Origin: Acidobacteriaceae bacterium TAA 166
GTDB lineage: Bacteria; Acidobacteriota; Terriglobia; Terriglobales; Acidobacteriaceae
Assembly: GCA_000421065.1 (NCBI GenBank)
Contig: ATWD01000001.1
Location: 1,356,001 to 1,420,000 of the forward strand
Length of the DNA stretch: 64,000 nt
Direction of reading: 5' to 3'
This document shows, in pieces, positions 61,439-64,000 of this stretch. Below the pieces are notes generated by a model. The model worked only from the letters and a program-made list of their open reading frames with translations, did no database searches and was not told the DNA's origin. Numbering within the stretch: the stretch's first letter is position 1; each line of letters opens with the position of its first letter. A program made the position numbers and the translations under genes.

Positions 61439-62989
61439 GTGGTGAACACCAAAACCATCGCCCGCAACACGATCTGGTACGCCCTTGAGAACCTAATCGG
61501 GTTCGGGACGAGCTTCATTACCGGCATTGCGATCGCCCGCGTTCTGGGACCGACGAAGATGAGCTATATCGTCTACGTCAGCTGGATCGCGACGCTGGTC
61601 TATAGCCTGGGCTCCGTGGGTCTGCCCATGACGACCCGCAAGTACATGGCGGAGTTCGTCGGCCGCGGCGACCTGCCCACGGCCCGCTTCATCTACCTGC
61701 GGATGCTTCTTACCCAGACCGTGCTGGCCGCGATCGCTACGTTGGGCGCAGTTCTCTGGGTGCTTCATACCTCGCCCGCCGAGTACCGGGCGGCGTCGCT
61801 GATGCTGGTTCTGAGCATCTTTCCCGCCATGATCAACTTCATCTCGGCGCAGGCCAACGTCGCGTCCGAGAACCTCTCGGCGAATCTTCCCGGCTCCCTC
61901 TCCTCGACGGCGACCTACTTCATCCTTACGCTGCTTGCGATCACACTCGGCTGGGGGGTCAACGGCATCGCCCTAGCCATGCTGGCGATGCGGGTCGCCG
62001 ATTGCCTGGTAAGGCTGACCCCGACCTTCCGCCGCATCCATCGCTGGAGCGGGGAAGAGGTACATCCTCCCGCAGACCTGCGCGTCCGTATGACCCGGTT
62101 CGCGGTCCAGAGCGTGACGGGGATGGTGCTGACGCTGATCGTATGGGACCGGTCGGAGCTGTTTCTGCTAAAACATCTGAATCCGGATATCCGGCAGATC
62201 TCGTTTTATTCGGTCGCGATCGGCCTGGCTGAGCGGCTGTTGCTGTTCCCGACCATCTTTGCCGAGGCCACCGGGGCCAGCGTCATGGCCCAGTTCGGCC
62301 GCGACAGCTCGCGGCTGCCGGCCATGACCGCAGCGGCAGCGCGGTATATCGCGCTGGTCTCGATTCCGATCCATCTCATCGCGATCCCGTTAGCCGCGCC
62401 CGTGCTTCTGGTGTTGTACGGCAAACAGTATATAGGGGCTCTGCTGGTCGCCTCCGTCTCTCCCCTCCTTTGCCTGCCGAAGGCCTTTTTGCGGCCCATC
62501 CAGGACCTGTTTGAGAGCGTCGAGCGCCAGAAATACTTTCTGATCATGTCCGTCCTCGCCTCGTTCGTCGACATCGGCGTGGCCTGGGCACTGATCCCGC
62601 GCTATGGAGCTCTGGGCGCCTGCCTCGGCAGCGGAGCGGCGCAGTTTATGGCTGTCGCACTCCTATGGGGACTTGGTGTCCGTCAGTACAAGATCGAGCT
62701 TCCCTGGGGATTCATCCTGAAGATCACCCTGTTCAGCATGGCGGCCTCGGCCGCAGCGTATGCGGTAATCCGCAGGATGGCACCGCTGCCGGCCCTGATC
62801 GTGGGAGTTCTGGTCGTTCTCGCGATCTTCTTCCTGCTGGCTTATCTCTTCAAGGTCCTGGAGCAGGAGGACAACGAGCGCTTCAAAGGGCTGGCAAACT
62901 CCTGCCCTCCGGCCATTGGCAGGCCAATTCACTTCCTGCTCGACTGCTTCACCCGCAGGATCGTCCCGGGGCCTACGGGCGCGGTCTAA
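61439..62989 (+). CDS. polysaccharide flippase (Wzx/MATE-like)
   Basis: A 516-residue membrane protein with about 14 segments of the MOP/MATE superfamily (RNTIWYALENLIGFGTSFITGIAIARVLGPTKMS at the start), matching lipid-linked oligosaccharide flippases. It should move the undecaprenyl-linked repeat unit across the inner membrane for the ligase/polymerase at 45810. GTG 61439 or GTG 61442 starts it. Last clear gene of the rightward operon. A truncated repeat follows 38 bases after the stop. Confidence 0.88.
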   Translation: MVNTKTIARNTIWYALENLIGFGTSFITGIAIARVLGPTKMSYIVYVSWIATLVYSLGSVGLPMTTRKYMAEFVGRGDLPTARFIYLRMLLTQTVLAAIATLGAVLWVLHTSPAEYRAASLMLVLSIFPAMINFISAQANVASENLSANLPGSLSSTATYFILTLLAITLGWGVNGIALAMLAMRVADCLVRLTPTFRRIHRWSGEEVHPPADLRVRMTRFAVQSVTGMVLTLIVWDRSELFLLKHLNPDIRQISFYSVAIGLAERLLLFPTIFAEATGASVMAQFGRDSSRLPAMTAAAARYIALVSIPIHLIAIPLAAPVLLVLYGKQYIGALLVASVSPLLCLPKAFLRPIQDLFESVERQKYFLIMSVLASFVDIGVAWALIPRYGALGACLGSGAAQFMAVALLWGLGVRQYKIELPWGFILKITLFSMAASAAAYAVIRRMAPLPALIVGVLVVLAIFFLLAYLFKVLEQEDNERFKGLANSCPPAIGRPIHFLLDCFTRRIVPGPTGAV

Positions 62990-63027
62990 GGCGTATCGAC
63001 AAAATTCTCTGGGGATTAAAAGACAGG

Positions 63028-63129
63028 GCGCTGCCGCGCGGGCGCCCTGCGCTGGCAGCGGTCACTTCGTGACGCGTATACCGGCTTCGCCGTGGGCCTC
63101 CCGCTGGTCGGCGCAAGGATTCTTTCCAG
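63028..63129. repeat. interspersed palindromic repeat, left half only (U)
   Basis: Type 1 end GCGCTGCCGCGCGGGCGCC, arm GGTCACTTCGTGACGCGT and the first central part (CCTCCCGCTGGTCGGCGCAA) are present. The right arm is missing and replaced by a terminator for the opposite strand. It marks the right edge of the repeat-free exosortase core. Confidence 0.8.
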
Positions 63130-63133
63130 CTTC

Positions 63134-63167
63134 AAAAAAAAGAGTGAGGAGACGGGCTCCTCACTCT
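63134..63167 (-). terminator. intrinsic terminator of the small gene
   Basis: A perfect 11-bp stem AGAGTGAGGAG (63141-63151)/CTCCTCACTCT (63157-63167) with a 5-base loop. On the minus strand it is followed by a run of eight T (A run at 63134-63141). It lies 74 bases after the stop of the small minus-strand gene. Confidence 0.9.
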
Positions 63168-63240
63168 CGGTTTGACCTGAGAGGCCGTTCATCAGGGGCA
63201 GGGCTCCCGGCACCTGTCCCCAAAGAACGATCCCTCAGAC

Positions 63241-63420
63241 TCACATCGAAAGATCTCTTGTCCGCGCCCGGACTGTAATCATGGTGTTCCTGGACGATGC
63301 CTGATGTGGGCTGGCGATCTCGACACCGGAGACGCGACGATTGTTGAGATTCGTCAGCGCCATCGCGGAGCTAAGCATCAAGATCGTTCCCAACACAAAG
63401 AAGATCAGGACCAGGGTCAT
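63241..63420 (-). CDS. 59-residue single-pass membrane peptide
   Basis: Short frame beginning MTLVLIFFVLGTILML, one predicted membrane helix (about residues 2-21), then a basic, Ser/Asn/Arg-rich tail ending TRDLSM. GGGAG lies 12 bases before ATG. Support that it is real: a -24/-12 promoter 55 bases upstream, a perfect intrinsic terminator downstream, and location next to the exosortase operon. I recognise no family. It may be a small regulator or accessory protein of the EPS system. No PEP-CTERM motif is present. Confidence 0.6.
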   Translation of the reverse strand: MTLVLIFFVLGTILMLSSAMALTNLNNRRVSGVEIASPHQASSRNTMITVRARTRDLSM

Positions 63421-63751
63421 TTCAAAATTCTCCCGGGAGTCTCCCAGGAGAGCCCCTCGACGCCTATCAGGGAAGCAGTTGCCAGGCCAAATAAATTGAC
63501 TTGTATATCAATCACTTACAGGTGATACCCTGCTTTCTAAGTGCAGAATATTGCGTACGATTGTGGGATTTAACCTCACAGACCCGCAGGTCAGATCCTT
63601 TTTTTTCCATCTCTCACGAAAAACTGCATCTTGTTATGAAGTGGAGAGGATAGAACAGAGTGGCGAACGTACACGAAAGATATCTTTTTGGGACAAAAGT
63701 AATTTTCTACCCCTGTTCCACTCTTCGAAGGAGGATTCGAATAAGCTTCGA
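63421..63751. other. intergenic region between divergent small gene and partial gene
   Basis: Apart from the -24/-12 site described separately, it holds TTGTAT (63501-63506) and TGATAC 16 bases downstream, a possible weak sigma-70 promoter for the rightward gene, and a short GACC/GGTC hairpin ahead of a T run near 63580-63607. No further gene is seen. Confidence 0.3.
63474..63489 (-). promoter_or_regulatory. candidate sigma-54 promoter of the small gene
   Basis: On the minus strand TTGGCCTGGCAACTGCTT keeps GG (63488-87) and GC (63476-75) 10 bases apart, with CTGCT at -12. The -24 box (TGGCCT) is less perfect than those of the EPS operons. Start expected near 63463, a 43-base leader. Confidence 0.6.
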
Positions 63752-64000
63752 ATGGAGACGATGCCGCACAGGTCATCGGCTCGAAGCAACGATTGCAAAG
63801 CAATGACCCATACCCATTCGTTTCCCTCTCCTTTCGATTCCGTCTGTTGGCGAAGACCTTGGCCGCTCGGGCTGGTCCTGCTTGTACTTGCCTTTTGCCT
63901 GTCTTCCCGCTGTGCCGCCGATCCTCTGCGGGGGTCGGTTCTCGATGACGGATATCGCGACATGTACAACCTGCGCTTCGCGGACGCGCACAACAAGTTT
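63752..64000 (+). CDS. exported protein, 3' truncated by window end
   Basis: The frame runs off the window. It encodes a membrane/signal segment (WPLGLVLLVLAFCLSSRCAA) followed by GYRDMYNLRFADAHNKF, the helix-turn pattern of a first TPR-like repeat. ATG 63752, 63761 or 63803 could start it; GGAGG at 63730-63734 is a little far from the first. Probably a periplasmic TPR protein. Function unknown. Confidence 0.55.
   Translation, partial: METMPHRSSARSNDCKAMTHTHSFPSPFDSVCWRRPWPLGLVLLVLAFCLSSRCAADPLRGSVLDDGYRDMYNLRFADAHNKF

Noticed and set aside
63304..63525. 73-codon plus-strand frame
   Set aside because: Opposite the better supported 59-residue minus-strand gene, which has promoter, ribosome site and terminator.
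1..64000. CRISPR arrays, tRNA/rRNA genes, transposases, phage genes
   Set aside because: The only repeats seen are dispersed palindromes without regular spacers; no tRNA cloverleaf, rRNA segment, DDE transposase or phage structural motif was recognised by reading.

Overview
The window is high-GC (about 60-65%) bacterial chromosome. Exosortase A/EPS gene families, a sigma-54 activator pair, a YpdA-type bacillithiol disulfide reductase, DUF2339/DUF3999 and DUF2383 proteins and a clustered dap pathway together suggest Acidobacteriota, class Terriglobia (Granulicella/Terriglobus/Edaphobacter-like). This placement is inferred from gene content. No rRNA, tRNA, CRISPR array, transposase or phage gene was recognised.

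Left part (1-33 kb) is housekeeping. It holds a degraded small secreted-protein gene, a secreted cysteine-peptidase-like protein, threonine synthase, a HAD phosphatase, a lytic transglycosylase, a flippase-like membrane protein, NrdR and NAD-type isocitrate dehydrogenase. An aspartate-family biosynthesis block follows: asd, lysC, dapB, M29 aminopeptidase, a Tat-exported aminotransferase, dapA, dapD. Then come RNase J, a patatin/beta-barrel protein, threonine dehydratase, a TPR protein, a GNAT acetyltransferase, UppP, a DUF2383 protein, FtsK and a DUF2339/DUF3999 pair.

Middle part (33-43 kb) carries a REC-HPt protein with a NarL-type regulator, YpdA, an ABC-2 exporter, a sugar-nucleotide epimerase, a DUF6982-like protein and two sigma-54 activators. 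One activator has a receiver domain without the phosphoacceptor Asp.

Right part (43-64 kb) is an exosortase-A (XrtA/EpsH) exopolysaccharide locus. A leftward operon encodes the export protein, outer-membrane barrel, chain-length determinant, ATPase, tyrosine kinase, initiating glycosyltransferase and a GT2. A divergent rightward operon encodes exosortase, EpsI, the PrsT-like TPR lipoprotein and a flippase. A separate unit holds the polymerase/ligase and a GT4. Good -24/-12 sequences precede the second activator, the ligase, both divergent operons and a 59-aa membrane peptide gene at 63241-63420, so the locus looks like one sigma-54 regulon.

The most striking unexplained structure is an interspersed palindromic repeat found at about 21 places. 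Full copies are about 170-230 bp. Nearly every copy starts within about 50 bp after the stop codon of a gene. Shorter copies look like internal deletions, and hairpin modules are inserted in some. No copy lies inside the 14-kb exosortase core (48.8-63.0 kb), but one copy sits at each edge of it.
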